From CAYNUJ01 sp964573255 (GTDB lineage Bacteria > Bacteroidota > Ignavibacteria > Ignavibacteriales > Melioribacteraceae), in contig CAZNJB010000004.1 of assembly GCA_964573255.1 (NCBI GenBank), positions 1 through 64,000 on the forward strand: DNA of 64,000 nt, read 5' to 3'. Positions 16,824 through 26,802 of the stretch are shown one piece after another (position 1 is the stretch's first letter; each line of letters starts with the position of its first letter). Made by a program: the position numbers and the translations under genes. A model generated the notes under the pieces. The model saw only the letters and a list, made by a program, of their open reading frames with translations. It searched no databases and had not been told where the DNA came from.

Positions 16824-19800
16824 ATGATCAAGAGATTATTTTTTATAATTGTTTGTATTATCTTCAGCAATTATATCAAAGCACAAACAGATTTTGTAAA
16901 TGTATTTATCGGAACCGGCGGACACGGTCATACATTCCCGGGAGCTACTGTTCCGTTCGGAATGGTTCAGTTAAGTCCTGATACTGATATACAAGGTTGG
17001 GATTGGTGTTCCGGCTATCATTCTTCAGATTCTTCAATAATGGGGTTTAGCCATACTCATTTAAGCGGTACTGGAGCAGCCGATTATGGAGATATTATGG
17101 TTATGCCAACATTCGGTAAAATTAATTATCAGCCGGGAAGAAAATCAAATCCTGCTGAAGGTTATCGTTCAAGATTTTCTCATAAAAAAGAGAAGGCTGA
17201 ACCCGGCTATTATTCGGTATATCTTGATGATTATCTTACTCAAGTTGAATTAACAACTACTGAAAGATGCGGTTTTCACAAATATACATTCTATCAATCA
17301 GGACAGATGAATTTAATTGTTGATCTTGAACATGGGATTCATGACAAAGTAAAAGAAGGTTATATAAAAATAGTATCCAATAATAAAATAATTGGTTATA
17401 GAAACAGCGGTGGATGGGCAAAGGATCATACTGTCTTTTTCGTAGCGGAATTCTCAAAACCATTTTTATCAGTTCAATTATTTGACGGAAAGAATATTCT
17501 TCATAAAAATGAACTGAAGAATAAAATTGTTAAGGCAGCTATTTCATTTAATGTTAATAAATTGGAACAGTTAACAATCAAAGTGGGAATCTCACCTGTA
17601 AGTATCGAAGGGGCACAAAAAAATTATAATGCGGAAGTTAAAGAAAAATCATTTAATGATGTTAAAATTAGTGCAGCTAAAAAATGGGAGGATGAACTAT
17701 CTAAGATCGTTATTGAAGACACTTCGATTAATAATAAAACAAAATTTTACACTGCGCTTTACCATTGTATGATTCATCCTAATATATTTAACGATGTTGA
17801 CGGAAAGTATGTGGGAATGGACGGAAAGGTTCACTCGGCTGATCACAATGTTTATACCGTATTCTCTTTATGGGATACATTTAGAGCATTACATCCTTTG
17901 CTTGCTTTAATTGACAGAGAACGTACGGTTGATTTCGTTAAATCAATGCTATTGAAATATGATGAAGCGGGAATACTTCCAGTTTGGGAGTTAGCAGGCA
18001 ACGAAACTTGGACTATGATTGGTTATCATTCAGTTCCTGTTATCGTCGATGCATTTATGAAAGGTATAAGAAATTATGATTTAGAAAGGGCCTATGTAGC
18101 TGTTAAGCATAGTGCAATGGCTGATCATCAAGGATTAGCATATTATAAAAAAATGGGATACGTACCGATGGATAAAAGCAATGACGCTGTATCGCGAACA
18201 CTGGAATATGCCTATGATGACTGGTGCATAGCACAAATGGCAAAAAAGCTGAATAAAATAGACGACTATAATTATTTTATACAAAGGGCTCAAAATTATA
18301 TTAACGTATTCGATACAGTTACTAAATTTACAAGAGGTAGAAAATATAACGGTACTTGGAGATTAAATTTTGATCCTATGGATGCATCAGGATTAGGTGC
18401 GGGAGAATTTACAGAAGGCAACTCGTGGCAGTATACTTGGTTCATACCGCAAGATGTAAACGGATTGATTGATATTATGGGAGGGAAGGAAAAATTCATT
18501 AAAAAACTCGATCTATTATTTTCTACTAAGATTAAAGATGGATATTACGTCCCTTCCGATATGAGTGGCTTAATTGGCCAATATGCGCATGGTAACGAGC
18601 CCTCACATCATATTGCATATTTATATAACTTTACAGGCAGTCCTTGGAAGTCACAAAAATTGATTAGAGAAATTATGGATAATCTATATACGACTGATCT
18701 TAACGGTTATCCGGGGAACGAGGATTGTGGACAAATGTCAGCTTGGTTTATATTTTCTTCTTTGGGATTTTATCCTGTTACACCGGGTTCAAATGATTAT
18801 ATAACAGGAACTCCACTTTTTGATAAAGCCGTAATTAAATTAGGGAATGGAAATAAGATTAAGATTCATTCTGAAAGGAAAAGTCCTCAGGATTTTTATG
18901 TTTCATATTTATCAATTAATGGTGTTAAATCAACTAGATCATTTCTAAAATATGAAGAGATTAGAGACGGCGCAGAAATAAAGTTTTCTTTAACAAATAA
19001 ACCGGATTATAATTTCGGAACTTCTACTTTCGATATACCTAAATCGGAAATTAAAGAAAATTTTGTAAGAACCGAGGAATATTGGTTATTTCCTCCGTTT
19101 GTAAATACAAAGTCCATTTTATTCAATAAAGCAAAAAGAATAGAATTGAATTGCTCATCTTCCGATGCGATTATTCGTTTTACATTGGATGGGAGTGAAG
19201 TAAACGAAAATTCTCAAATTTATAATTCTCCACTTACAATTACAAAATCTACAACTCTTAGAGCAAAAAGTTATAAAGCTGGATTCGAACCAAGTGAAGA
19301 ATTAAATATTACGTATAGAAGAGCTATCAATAGAAGTGTGGATCCACTCACTCAGACAGAAAAGGATAAGTATCCGTTGTTGAAACTAAAATATAATGCG
19401 GCGAAAGAATATACAGGTACTGGATATTACAATTTACTTGATGGAATATTGGGGAGTTCAAATTTCTTCGATGGATATTGGAGTGGATTCCAGGAGAAGG
19501 ATATTAATGCAACAATAGATCTCGGAAAAAATATTTCTCTAAAATATATTGCTATAAGAATGCTTGAGCAACAAGGCTCGTGGATCTTTTTCCCGGAAAA
19601 AGTAGAATTCTATTTTTCAAATGACGGGAAGAACTGGAAACCGTTAGAACAAGATGTTTATAACGAAAAGATAAAACCAAGAGATGAAGGAAGTATCAAG
19701 TTGTTCGGAAAGAATTTTGACAATTTAACTACAAGGTATATAAGAATAGTTGCGAAAAATATTGGGCGAAATCCTGAATGGCATTCTGCTTCCGGAGGTA

Positions 19801-19850
19801 AAGCTTGGCTCTTCGCTGATGAAATAATTATTGAACCTAGAGAAGAGTAA
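16824..19850 (+). CDS. GH92 alpha-mannosidase with chitobiase-like and F5/8 C-type carbohydrate-binding domains
   Basis: A 1008-residue secreted enzyme (signal MIKRLFFIIVCIIFSNYIKA). The GH92 part covers about residues 20-730, beginning with the family start FVNVFIGTGGHGHTFPGA, then GFSHTHLSGTG, and near the end NEDCGQMSAWFIFSSLGFYP. GH92 enzymes are calcium-dependent exo-alpha-mannosidases that trim N-glycans and similar mannosides by inversion. A short chitobiase-like beta domain follows (~780-830, IRFTLDGSEVN), then an F5/8 type C (CBM32-like) domain to the end (~860-1005). No sorting domain is present. With the ROK kinase before it and GH97 after it, this forms a small glycan-use locus without SusC/SusD genes. 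Confidence 0.92.
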   Translation: MIKRLFFIIVCIIFSNYIKAQTDFVNVFIGTGGHGHTFPGATVPFGMVQLSPDTDIQGWDWCSGYHSSDSSIMGFSHTHLSGTGAADYGDIMVMPTFGKINYQPGRKSNPAEGYRSRFSHKKEKAEPGYYSVYLDDYLTQVELTTTERCGFHKYTFYQSGQMNLIVDLEHGIHDKVKEGYIKIVSNNKIIGYRNSGGWAKDHTVFFVAEFSKPFLSVQLFDGKNILHKNELKNKIVKAAISFNVNKLEQLTIKVGISPVSIEGAQKNYNAEVKEKSFNDVKISAAKKWEDELSKIVIEDTSINNKTKFYTALYHCMIHPNIFNDVDGKYVGMDGKVHSADHNVYTVFSLWDTFRALHPLLALIDRERTVDFVKSMLLKYDEAGILPVWELAGNETWTMIGYHSVPVIVDAFMKGIRNYDLERAYVAVKHSAMADHQGLAYYKKMGYVPMDKSNDAVSRTLEYAYDDWCIAQMAKKLNKIDDYNYFIQRAQNYINVFDTVTKFTRGRKYNGTWRLNFDPMDASGLGAGEFTEGNSWQYTWFIPQDVNGLIDIMGGKEKFIKKLDLLFSTKIKDGYYVPSDMSGLIGQYAHGNEPSHHIAYLYNFTGSPWKSQKLIREIMDNLYTTDLNGYPGNEDCGQMSAWFIFSSLGFYPVTPGSNDYITGTPLFDKAVIKLGNGNKIKIHSERKSPQDFYVSYLSINGVKSTRSFLKYEEIRDGAEIKFSLTNKPDYNFGTSTFDIPKSEIKENFVRTEEYWLFPPFVNTKSILFNKAKRIELNCSSSDAIIRFTLDGSEVNENSQIYNSPLTITKSTTLRAKSYKAGFEPSEELNITYRRAINRSVDPLTQTEKDKYPLLKLKYNAAKEYTGTGYYNLLDGILGSSNFFDGYWSGFQEKDINATIDLGKNISLKYIAIRMLEQQGSWIFFPEKVEFYFSNDGKNWKPLEQDVYNEKIKPRDEGSIKLFGKNFDNLTTRYIRIVAKNIGRNPEWHSASGGKAWLFADEIIIEPREE

Positions 19851-20127
19851 AATTTGTTTTTACATTTTTGAGTTGATTTGAAAAATCTATTTATATCAAA
19901 GAAAGTATTGCTTCGAATAAATTGTTATCAGAGGGCGAAAGGGAATATAATATTAATTTTTAAGCGGCAAATTTAAGATCTGGAAATTACTTCATTAAAA
20001 TGAATGCTTTTAATGTAAAGGCAGTTAAGTTTATTGTATTGAAATAATTTTTAATTAATTTTAGGCTTTCGATTCTATGTATTAAATGTATAAGAAAATA
20101 TTGAAATTTGTGTAAGGAAATAAATTG

Positions 20128-22122
20128 ATGATAAAAAAAATAATAACTTCTCTTCTACTATTTTCTATTCTATTTATACTCTCTTGTTCAAGAAATAATA
20201 ATTTATCACTTCAATCTCCTGATAAATCGATTCGAGTAAATTTTCAACTTAGTAATTCAACTCCGACATACCAAGTTATTATTGATGAAGATACTGTTAT
20301 TGGATCATCACAGTTGGGTTTTAAATTCAAAAATATTCCTCCGATGATAAAAGGATTTAAAATAATGGGTGTCGTACACTCTTCATTTAACGAAAAATGG
20401 GAACCGGTTTGGGGACAGTTTTCAGAAATCAAAGATAACCATAATGAAATGTTAGTTAAACTTATTCAAAACGATTCCCTTCGAAGAAAAATGAATATAC
20501 GATTTAGAGCATTTAATGATGGGGTTGCTTTTCGATATGAATTCCTTGAACAAGAAAACATGGATATTGTGTTGATATCATCGGAAGAGACTTACTTTAA
20601 CTTTAACGGAGACTACACCGCATGGTGGATTCCAGGTGACTATGACAGTTATGAATATCTTTATAATAAAACAAAATTAAGTGAAATAGATTCAGCGAAT
20701 ACTCCGGTAACAATTCAAGAAAAACGTGAACATTATATCTCAATACACGAAGCAGCTCTTACAAATTATTCTGGAATGACTCTTCAAAAAATTGATTCGA
20801 ATGAAGTAATATTTAAATCCAAGTTAGTGCCTTATCCCGATGGAATAAAAGTGAAAACCAAAACTCCTTTCGTAACCCCTTGGCGAACAATTCAACTAGG
20901 AAGGAAACCAGGAGATCTTGTTGAATCTACAATGATATTAAATTTAAATGAGCCGAATAAATTAAACGATGTAAGTTTTATTAAACCGATGAAATATGTA
21001 GGTATTTGGTGGGGGATGCATATTGGCAAATGGACTTGGCACAAAGGAGCTAAGCATGGCGCAACTACAGAAAATGCCATTAAGTATATTGATTTTGCAG
21101 CACAAAATGGTTTCGGTGGAGTGTTATTTGAAGGATGGAACAGAGGATGGGATAACTGGGGTGGAAGAGATGCATTTAATTTTATTGAACCATACGATGA
21201 TTTTGACATAAATAGAATTTCTGAATATGCAAAAGAAAAAGGAGTGCAAATTATCGGTCATCACGAAACCGGTGGAGATGTTCCTAATTACGAGAGACAA
21301 ATTGATAGTGCTTTTGCTTATTACAAGAAGTTAGGAATTACTTCTGTCAAAACCGGTTATGCCGGAGGTATTTATCCACGCGGATATCATCACCATGGGC
21401 AATGGATGGTGAATCATTATAGAAAAGTAGTTGAACTTGCTGCAGAATATGGGATTGCAATCGATGTCCATGAACCAATTAAACCTACAGGAATTTCCCG
21501 AACGTTTCCGAATATGATGACTCGCGAAGGTGCCCGTGGTATGGAGTATAATGCATGGAGCGAGGGGAATCCGCCATCCCATACCTGTATCCTTCCGTTT
21601 ACAAGATTGCTTGGTGGACCGTTAGATTATACCCCGGGAATATTTGATCTTCTATTCAATGATTATAGAAAAGAAAATAGAGTTCATTCCACTCTTGCTA
21701 AGCAATTGGCTTTATACGTTGTAATATATAGTCCATTACAGATGGCTGCTGATCTTATTGAGAATTATGAGGATGTACCGGCATTTAAGTTTATTAAAGA
21801 AGTTCCAACGAATTGGGATGATACCAAAGTCCTCAATGCTGAAATTGGTGAATATGTTACAATAGCAAGAAGAAACGGCATTGAATGGTTCATCGGATCG
21901 ATAACAAATGAGGAACCGAGGAAAATAAAAATAAATTTAGATTTCCTTGAAGAAGATAAAAAATATATTGCGGAAATTTATTCTGATGGAAAAGACGCAA
22001 ATTATCAAACAAATCCGTATTCTTTAACTATTAAAGAGCAGAAGGTTAAAGCAACCGATTCGATAGAATTACAACTTGCTTCCGGCGGCGGCGCTGCAAT
22101 AAAGATAAGTTACATAAAGTAA
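20128..22122 (+). CDS. GH97 glycoside hydrolase, lipoprotein (alpha-glucosidase/alpha-galactosidase family)
   Basis: About 664 residues. The signal ends ILFILSCSRNN, so it is probably a lipoprotein. The N-terminal beta-sandwich begins LQSPDKSIRVNFQLS, the usual GH97 opening. The barrel follows with YVGIWWGMHIGKWTW, GGVLFEGWNRGWDNW, SVKTGYAGG, AIDVHEPIKPTG, MTREGARGMEYNAW and the family end region GGAAIKI. The SVKTGYAGG segment has Gly where retaining alpha-galactosidase members carry their Asp nucleophile, which points to the inverting, SusB-like alpha-glucosidase type; that subtype is inferred from memory of the family. ATG 20128 is preferred over TTG 20125; AAGGAAA lies just upstream. It lies 277 bases after GH92. 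Confidence 0.9.
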   Translation: MIKKIITSLLLFSILFILSCSRNNNLSLQSPDKSIRVNFQLSNSTPTYQVIIDEDTVIGSSQLGFKFKNIPPMIKGFKIMGVVHSSFNEKWEPVWGQFSEIKDNHNEMLVKLIQNDSLRRKMNIRFRAFNDGVAFRYEFLEQENMDIVLISSEETYFNFNGDYTAWWIPGDYDSYEYLYNKTKLSEIDSANTPVTIQEKREHYISIHEAALTNYSGMTLQKIDSNEVIFKSKLVPYPDGIKVKTKTPFVTPWRTIQLGRKPGDLVESTMILNLNEPNKLNDVSFIKPMKYVGIWWGMHIGKWTWHKGAKHGATTENAIKYIDFAAQNGFGGVLFEGWNRGWDNWGGRDAFNFIEPYDDFDINRISEYAKEKGVQIIGHHETGGDVPNYERQIDSAFAYYKKLGITSVKTGYAGGIYPRGYHHHGQWMVNHYRKVVELAAEYGIAIDVHEPIKPTGISRTFPNMMTREGARGMEYNAWSEGNPPSHTCILPFTRLLGGPLDYTPGIFDLLFNDYRKENRVHSTLAKQLALYVVIYSPLQMAADLIENYEDVPAFKFIKEVPTNWDDTKVLNAEIGEYVTIARRNGIEWFIGSITNEEPRKIKINLDFLEEDKKYIAEIYSDGKDANYQTNPYSLTIKEQKVKATDSIELQLASGGGAAIKISYIK

Positions 22123-22268
22123 CTAGAAAATTAAATTTGAAACTAATTATTTTGTTGATGAGAAAAGTATTGGTGGAAGTATATATAGAGAATAAAACTA
22201 AATACGAGATAGAAATAGCCTAATTATAAAATATTTTACTTTAACAATGGGGGAGGATATTGCGTTAA

Positions 22269-22532
22269 TGGAGTACTATCAATCAAAATTTCCCAAATCC
22301 TTTCAATCCATCTACTACAATAAAGTTTGGTTTGGATAATTCAATAAAAGCAAAGATAATTGTTTATAATAGTCTTGGTGAGACTATTGAAGAGTTATTT
22401 AACGGGGAAATTGAAGCCGGAAAAATTTATAGCGTTAGTTTCGATGGCAATGATTATTCAAGCGGAGTCTATTATTATAAATTAATTACGCCGGAAAGAA
22501 TCGCCGTTAAAAAAATGTTGCTTGTAAAGTAA
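22269..22532 (+). pseudogene. Orphan type IX sorting-domain remnant
   Basis: From 22281 the frame reads NQNFPNPFNPSTTIKFGL, continues KAKIIVYNSLGETIEELFNG and ends GVYYYKLITPERIAVKKMLLVK: a complete type A sorting domain with no protein in front of it. The frame has a stop at 22266-22268 and no start before TTG 22332, which already lies inside the domain. An ATG at 22268 with a good ribosome site (GGGGGAGG, 22249-22256) opens a different frame that ends after 23 codons. It looks like the tail of a lost secreted protein, perhaps related to the GH97 gene 146 bases upstream. Confidence 0.6.
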
Positions 22533-22539
22533 AAATTAA

Positions 22540-22573
22540 TGCTGCGGAGTAAGATTATAGCTACACCGCAGCA
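22540..22573. terminator. Hairpin between convergent transcription units
   Basis: TGCTGCGG (22540-22547) pairs perfectly with CCGCAGCA (22566-22573), with a short inner GTA/TAC pairing. It lies between the plus-strand remnant and the end of recQ on the minus strand. On the minus strand it is followed by TTAATTTTTAC, a fair T run, so it could end recQ transcription. Confidence 0.5.
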
Positions 22574-22685
22574 AAATCTCATCTTGTGAAATTATTCCCG
22601 GGCTAATTGCAATCCCACTTAAAAATAATTTGGACAATTATTTATTAACTTTTAACGGAATAACTTTGTGATCAATAAAAAGTAA

Positions 22686-24860
22686 CTAAAGTTGTTTTAC
22701 AACTTTTCTTTGAAACAAGTAGTTGAATCTAAGTATATGCAAATCGACAAAACTAACGCGTTCTCCCAATGCGTCATAAATAGGGCGTAAATAAACTGCA
22801 CCTTTTTCTTCAAATAGCTCGAATACCTTATCAATTGTATCTTCGTCTACTGTTACTTTATCCATCAATCTGCCGGGGTCAATCCTTTCTACTTGTTCAT
22901 CATATTTAGTAAGATGTCGTATTAATCCTTCCAGATTAATTTGAAACTCTTTTAAAATATCATCAATTGATTTTCCCGAATTGTAAGCCAATGCAACCTG
23001 TTCGAACTTTAACAATTTATTCTTTTTAAGCCTATACTCATTCTCGGCTGTTTCGGTTTTCAATTTTATATTATTTTCTTTGCAGTAAATTCTTATAACT
23101 CTTAAAAATTTATTTCCGTATTTATTGAATTTAATTGCACCAACGCCGTGCATTTTTAATAATTCCGATGCACTCGTGGGATAGTTAGCCGCCATTTCTA
23201 ACAATGTTTTGTCGGGGAACACAGCATATGGCGGAATATTCTGCCGGTCTGCCAAACGTTTTCGTTCTTGGCGTAAAACTTCAAACAAGTTTTTATCATG
23301 CGGAATTGAATCATAATTAATAGTTTTTTCTTCAACAATTTCTTTTTCCAGTTTCCCTTCGAAGGTTTTTTCCCCTTTAAGAACCTCAACGCCTAAATGT
23401 GTACATTTCAAACTTCCATATTCCGGATCCTGAATGATAAGACCCTGCTGCATCATCTGACGATAAATATTATTCCATTGCTCTTTGCTCAAATCCGTTC
23501 CCACTCCATAAGTGGTAAGTTTGTCATGACCGTTTTCAAATATTTTTTTGTTTTGGGAAGCACGCAGAACGTCAATAATATAATTCGCCCCGTAAAGTTG
23601 TTTGGTTCTTACCATACACGACATAAACTTTTGAGCTTCGAGCGTTAAATCGACTGCATCGCGAGCGGCTTTATTGCAATTATCGCACATACCGCAATTG
23701 TCGTTTTCATAGCTTTCGCCGAAATATCTTAACAAAGGAATACGGCGGCATTGAAAGGATTCCGCATACCTAACGAGAGCGTTAAGATGCTGCTTAGCAA
23801 CACGCTGTTCACTCTCCTCTTTCTGGTCGATAAAATAGTTGATTTTTCTAATATCGCCGTATCCGAAAAGCAAAATGCAATTGGCTCTTAAACCGTCTCT
23901 ACCTGCTCTTCCTATTTCTTGATAGTAAGATTCGATATTTTTCGGTAAATCATAATGAATAACAAAACGCACGTTCGGCTTATTTATTCCCATACCGAAG
24001 GCAATTGTGGCAACGATTATTTGAACATCGTCTTTAATGAATAATTCTTGATGAAGTCTTCTCTCTTTATCGCTTAAACCTGCGTGATAAGGCTTTACAG
24101 AATATCCTCGGGATTCAATTAGCTCGTACAACTCGTTAACTTGATTTCTGCTGAAGCAATAAATAATTCCACTTTCATTTTTATGTTTCGAGAGGAAAGC
24201 AAGAAGCTGAACAGTAGGGTTAGATTTTTTCCATACTTGTAGGTATAAATTTTTTCTGTTGAAACTCGCAATAAATTTATCGCGAGTTTTCAGTTTTAAG
24301 TTGTTCGAAATATCATTTTGCACGCGTGGAGTAGCTGTGGCGGTTAAAGCCATAATAACCGAATCTTTGAATTTGGTTCGCAAAGGGGCAATTTGACGGT
24401 AAACTGGTCTAAAGTCATGTCCCCATTCCGATATACAATGAGCTTCGTCAATAGTTATCATTGATACTTTTATCTCTGAGAGCAGATTAAGTGTTTTGTC
24501 AGTCAGTAAAGTTTCGGGAGCTACATATAGCAACTTAACCTGATTGTTTCTTATCAACTCCACATTTTCTCTGTACTCTGCTGCAGAAAGGGAACTATTC
24601 AAGTAAACAGCTTGAACTCCAAATTCCCGTAATTGTTCAACTTGGTCCTTCATTAATGAAATCAGAGGCGAGACAACTATAGTTAGTCCTTCAAAAATTA
24701 ATGCCGGAATTTGATAGCATAAGGATTTTCCCCCTCCGGTTGGCATAATCGCTAATGTATCTCTGCGCTGCAATACATTACTAATTACTTCGCGCTGCAT
24801 CGGTCGGAATTCGCTATAGCCGAATACTTCGTTAAGTATTTTTTCTGCTTTTGTGATCAT
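22686..24860 (-). CDS. recQ: ATP-dependent DNA helicase RecQ
   Basis: A 724-residue 3'-5' DNA helicase for recombination and fork repair. It has Walker A PTGGGKSLCYQIP, the DEAH box TIDEAHCISEWGHDFRP, motif VI EIGRAGRDG, and a four-Cys zinc site (FQCRRIP...NCGMCDNC) of the RecQ-C-terminal region. An HRDC domain is at about residues 535-605 (PDKTLLEMAANYPTSASEL), and a further ~100-residue helix-turn-helix-like tail ends in VVKQL, as in many Bacteroidota RecQ proteins. ATG at 24860 gives the expected length. It is transcribed apart from the glycosidase genes, with a hairpin at 22540-22573 beyond its stop. Confidence 0.96.
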   Translation of the reverse strand: MITKAEKILNEVFGYSEFRPMQREVISNVLQRRDTLAIMPTGGGKSLCYQIPALIFEGLTIVVSPLISLMKDQVEQLREFGVQAVYLNSSLSAAEYRENVELIRNNQVKLLYVAPETLLTDKTLNLLSEIKVSMITIDEAHCISEWGHDFRPVYRQIAPLRTKFKDSVIMALTATATPRVQNDISNNLKLKTRDKFIASFNRKNLYLQVWKKSNPTVQLLAFLSKHKNESGIIYCFSRNQVNELYELIESRGYSVKPYHAGLSDKERRLHQELFIKDDVQIIVATIAFGMGINKPNVRFVIHYDLPKNIESYYQEIGRAGRDGLRANCILLFGYGDIRKINYFIDQKEESEQRVAKQHLNALVRYAESFQCRRIPLLRYFGESYENDNCGMCDNCNKAARDAVDLTLEAQKFMSCMVRTKQLYGANYIIDVLRASQNKKIFENGHDKLTTYGVGTDLSKEQWNNIYRQMMQQGLIIQDPEYGSLKCTHLGVEVLKGEKTFEGKLEKEIVEEKTINYDSIPHDKNLFEVLRQERKRLADRQNIPPYAVFPDKTLLEMAANYPTSASELLKMHGVGAIKFNKYGNKFLRVIRIYCKENNIKLKTETAENEYRLKKNKLLKFEQVALAYNSGKSIDDILKEFQINLEGLIRHLTKYDEQVERIDPGRLMDKVTVDEDTIDKVFELFEEKGAVYLRPIYDALGERVSFVDLHILRFNYLFQRKVVKQL

Positions 24861-24968
24861 AAAGTATTTATTGCAAAGTGAATTTTAAGTTGATTTAACT
24901 TATCAAAAATAAAAAAAACTGTTTGATAGAAAGAATTGAATTTAAAGTTTATTTGATTAAGGGGAATA

Positions 24969-25004
24969 TACCGTATGGCTATTTCCCCGTATAGCCATAC
25001 GGTA
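24969..25004. repeat. Perfect 14-bp inverted repeat
   Basis: TACCGTATGGCTAT (24969-24982), an 8-base loop, then ATAGCCATACGGTA (24991-25004), with no mismatch. It starts 9 bases beyond the minus-strand HEAT-repeat gene and lies upstream of recQ. No T run follows on the minus strand. It may be a factor-independent stop without the T tract, an operator or an extragenic palindrome. Confidence 0.55.
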
Positions 25005-25013
25005 AAGGAAGCA

Positions 25014-25409
25014 TTATTTAGTAGAATTTAAATAATGCATATGAAAATTTGTTAAGGTTCTGCGAACACGTTCGCTGTCATCGAATATAATACTTCTTTG
25101 AATAGCCCAAAGTCCCCGAGCATCTCCCAATTTATAGAGTGATACTGCAGCCATAATACGCTCTTCTTCTGTGTCTGTGTTATGAAACAATTTCATCAAA
25201 GGAATTACAGAGGTTGAAAATCCCAATTCTCCTAGATAGTATGCAGAGCTAATTCTCAGACCCCTATTTTCGGAATTTAATCCCATCAACAGGTTCTTTT
25301 CAATTAGTTTATGAGCTTTTTGGTTTTTTTGATGTGGAACTCCTGCAAAAATGTTTATTGTGAGAGCCAATACGAAGACTAATACGGTTTGAGTCTTTAG
25401 ATATTTCAT
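25014..25409 (-). CDS. Small secreted HEAT-repeat protein
   Basis: A 131-residue protein with a signal peptide (MKYLKTQTVLVFVLALTINIFA) and two to three HEAT/PBS-type helical repeats: LRISSAYYLGELGFSTSVIP and RIMAAVSLYKLGDARGLWAI. Periplasmic HEAT proteins usually serve as protein-binding scaffolds; no partner is seen. GGAGGG lies just upstream of ATG (25417-25422 on the plus strand). It probably has its own transcript. Confidence 0.8.
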   Translation of the reverse strand: MKYLKTQTVLVFVLALTINIFAGVPHQKNQKAHKLIEKNLLMGLNSENRGLRISSAYYLGELGFSTSVIPLMKLFHNTDTEEERIMAAVSLYKLGDARGLWAIQRSIIFDDSERVRRTLTNFHMHYLNSTK

Positions 25410-25567
25410 TTTTCCCTCCGGAAAAATTATTGATTACAACTGTAAAGACGTATTCTTTTTTGATAAGTTCCTCTTAAAAACATTAATTTTTCCAAGTAAA
25501 TCAATTAGGGGAAATTGAAACCAAATAAACAGTTAAATTGGGGAATAATAAAGGTGAAGGAAATTTG

Positions 25568-25641
25568 TAGCGCATACGGGATTCGAACCCGTGATCTCCG
25601 CCTTGAGAGGGCGGTGTCCTAGACCGCTAGACGAATGCGCC
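25568..25641 (-). tRNA. tRNA-Glu (anticodon CTC)
   Basis: Read on the minus strand, GGCGCAT (from 25641) pairs with ATGCGCT at the 3' end (first pair G-T). The anticodon stem CCGCC/GGCGG holds the loop CTCTCAA, so the anticodon is CTC, reading GAG (Glu). The T arm is CGGGTTCGAATCCCG. The discriminator is A at 25568 and no CCA is encoded. All cloverleaf arms can be drawn. Confidence 0.95.
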
Positions 25642-25824
25642 AAATAATATCTTTAAGAACCAATATTCAGTTAATAACTATAAATCAATATTTACGAACA
25701 TAATTAAATTATGGTACGAAATATATTCTTCTTTTGTAACTTTTGAAAGACGGATTTAATATTGATACAATATCTTTTTTAATTTATTTATATTTGAGTT
25801 CTACAATTCGAAAGAAATGATAAA

Positions 25825-26154
25825 ATGAAAAGGTTCGAAAAGCATATATTTATCTGTGAAAACAAAAGACCGCCCGGACATCCGAGAGGATGTTGCGCAG
25901 ATAAAAACAGTCATGAATTAAAAGTATTATTTAAGAAGAAACTAAAGCATCTAAATTTAAGTACTAAAGTCCGTGCTAATACAGCCGGGTGTCTCGATGC
26001 TTGTGAATATGGCGCAGTCGTAGTTATTTATCCGGAACAAGTTTGGTATGGAAATGTGACTGTTGACGATGTTGATGAAATAATTGAAAAACATATTTTA
26101 AACGATGAAATTGTTGAAAGATTGACCATTAAAGATGCAAAATACAATCAATAA
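25825..26154 (+). CDS. Thioredoxin-like [2Fe-2S] ferredoxin
   Basis: A 109-residue protein of the thioredoxin-fold 2Fe-2S ferredoxin family. Cys ligand candidates are C11 (FICENKRPPGHPRGCC), C23/C24, and C56 and C60 in NTAGCLDACEYGA. The ending VWYGNVTVDDVDEIIEKHI is typical. These small proteins carry electrons in the cytoplasm. Its last 20 bases overlap the start of nth, so the two are co-translated; whether it serves the iron-sulfur enzyme Nth is not known. Confidence 0.9.
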   Translation: MKRFEKHIFICENKRPPGHPRGCCADKNSHELKVLFKKKLKHLNLSTKVRANTAGCLDACEYGAVVVIYPEQVWYGNVTVDDVDEIIEKHILNDEIVERLTIKDAKYNQ

Positions 26155-26791
26155 AGAATTGACTGAAGAAAAGAAAAGAGCTAAGAAAATATTTGATATA
26201 CTGATGGGGGAATATCCCGAAGTTAAACCTGCTTTGGATTTTAATTCTCCGTTTCAACTATTAATAGCAACAATACTTTCTGCCCAGTGTACCGATGCCA
26301 GAGTAAATATTGTAACAAAAGAGTTATTTAAGAAATATAAGACACCTAATGATTATATTTCAGTTGATCAGGAAGTACTGGAAAAGGATATTTACTCAAC
26401 CGGCTTCTATAAAATGAAAGCTAAAAATATTCGTAATTGTTGTAGAGTATTGATTGAAAAGTACGAAGGTAAAGTGCCGGATAATTTTGATGAGTTAACC
26501 AAATTGCCTGGAGTTGGAAGAAAAACAGCAGCTGTTGTTGCAGGTAATGCATTCGGTATCCCGGCAGTTGCTGTCGATACGCACGTTGTTCGGCTTTCCA
26601 ATTTACTGGGATTAGTAAATACAAAAAATGCAGTCAAGATTGAGCAAAGATTGAAGGAATTATTACCGGAAGATTATTGGATAAATTCTACTCACTATTT
26701 TATGGCTCACGGAAGAAAAGTTTGTATTGCACGCAGACCAAAGTGTGAAGAATGTGTTCTTGCTGTTTTATGTCCAAGTTTTAATAAATAA
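26135..26791 (+). CDS. nth: Endonuclease III (base-excision repair DNA glycosylase/AP lyase)
   Basis: A 218-residue enzyme removing oxidised pyrimidines and nicking the abasic site. The helix-hairpin-helix LPGVGRKTA supplies the catalytic Lys (in GRKTA). The catalytic Asp is in VAVDTHVVRLS. The C-terminal [4Fe-4S] motif is C-X6-C-X2-C-X5-C (CIARRPKCEECVLAVLC). Length and order match the family. It overlaps the ferredoxin gene by 20 bases; an HD-domain gene follows after 11. Confidence 0.97.
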   Translation: MQNTINKELTEEKKRAKKIFDILMGEYPEVKPALDFNSPFQLLIATILSAQCTDARVNIVTKELFKKYKTPNDYISVDQEVLEKDIYSTGFYKMKAKNIRNCCRVLIEKYEGKVPDNFDELTKLPGVGRKTAAVVAGNAFGIPAVAVDTHVVRLSNLLGLVNTKNAVKIEQRLKELLPEDYWINSTHYFMAHGRKVCIARRPKCEECVLAVLCPSFNK

Positions 26792-26802
26792 AGGGAAATA
26801 AT

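Noticed and set aside
16678..16828. 49-codon frame before the GH92 gene that reads like a protein tail
   Set aside because: TTG start without ribosome site, no recognised family; could be a decayed fragment or chance.
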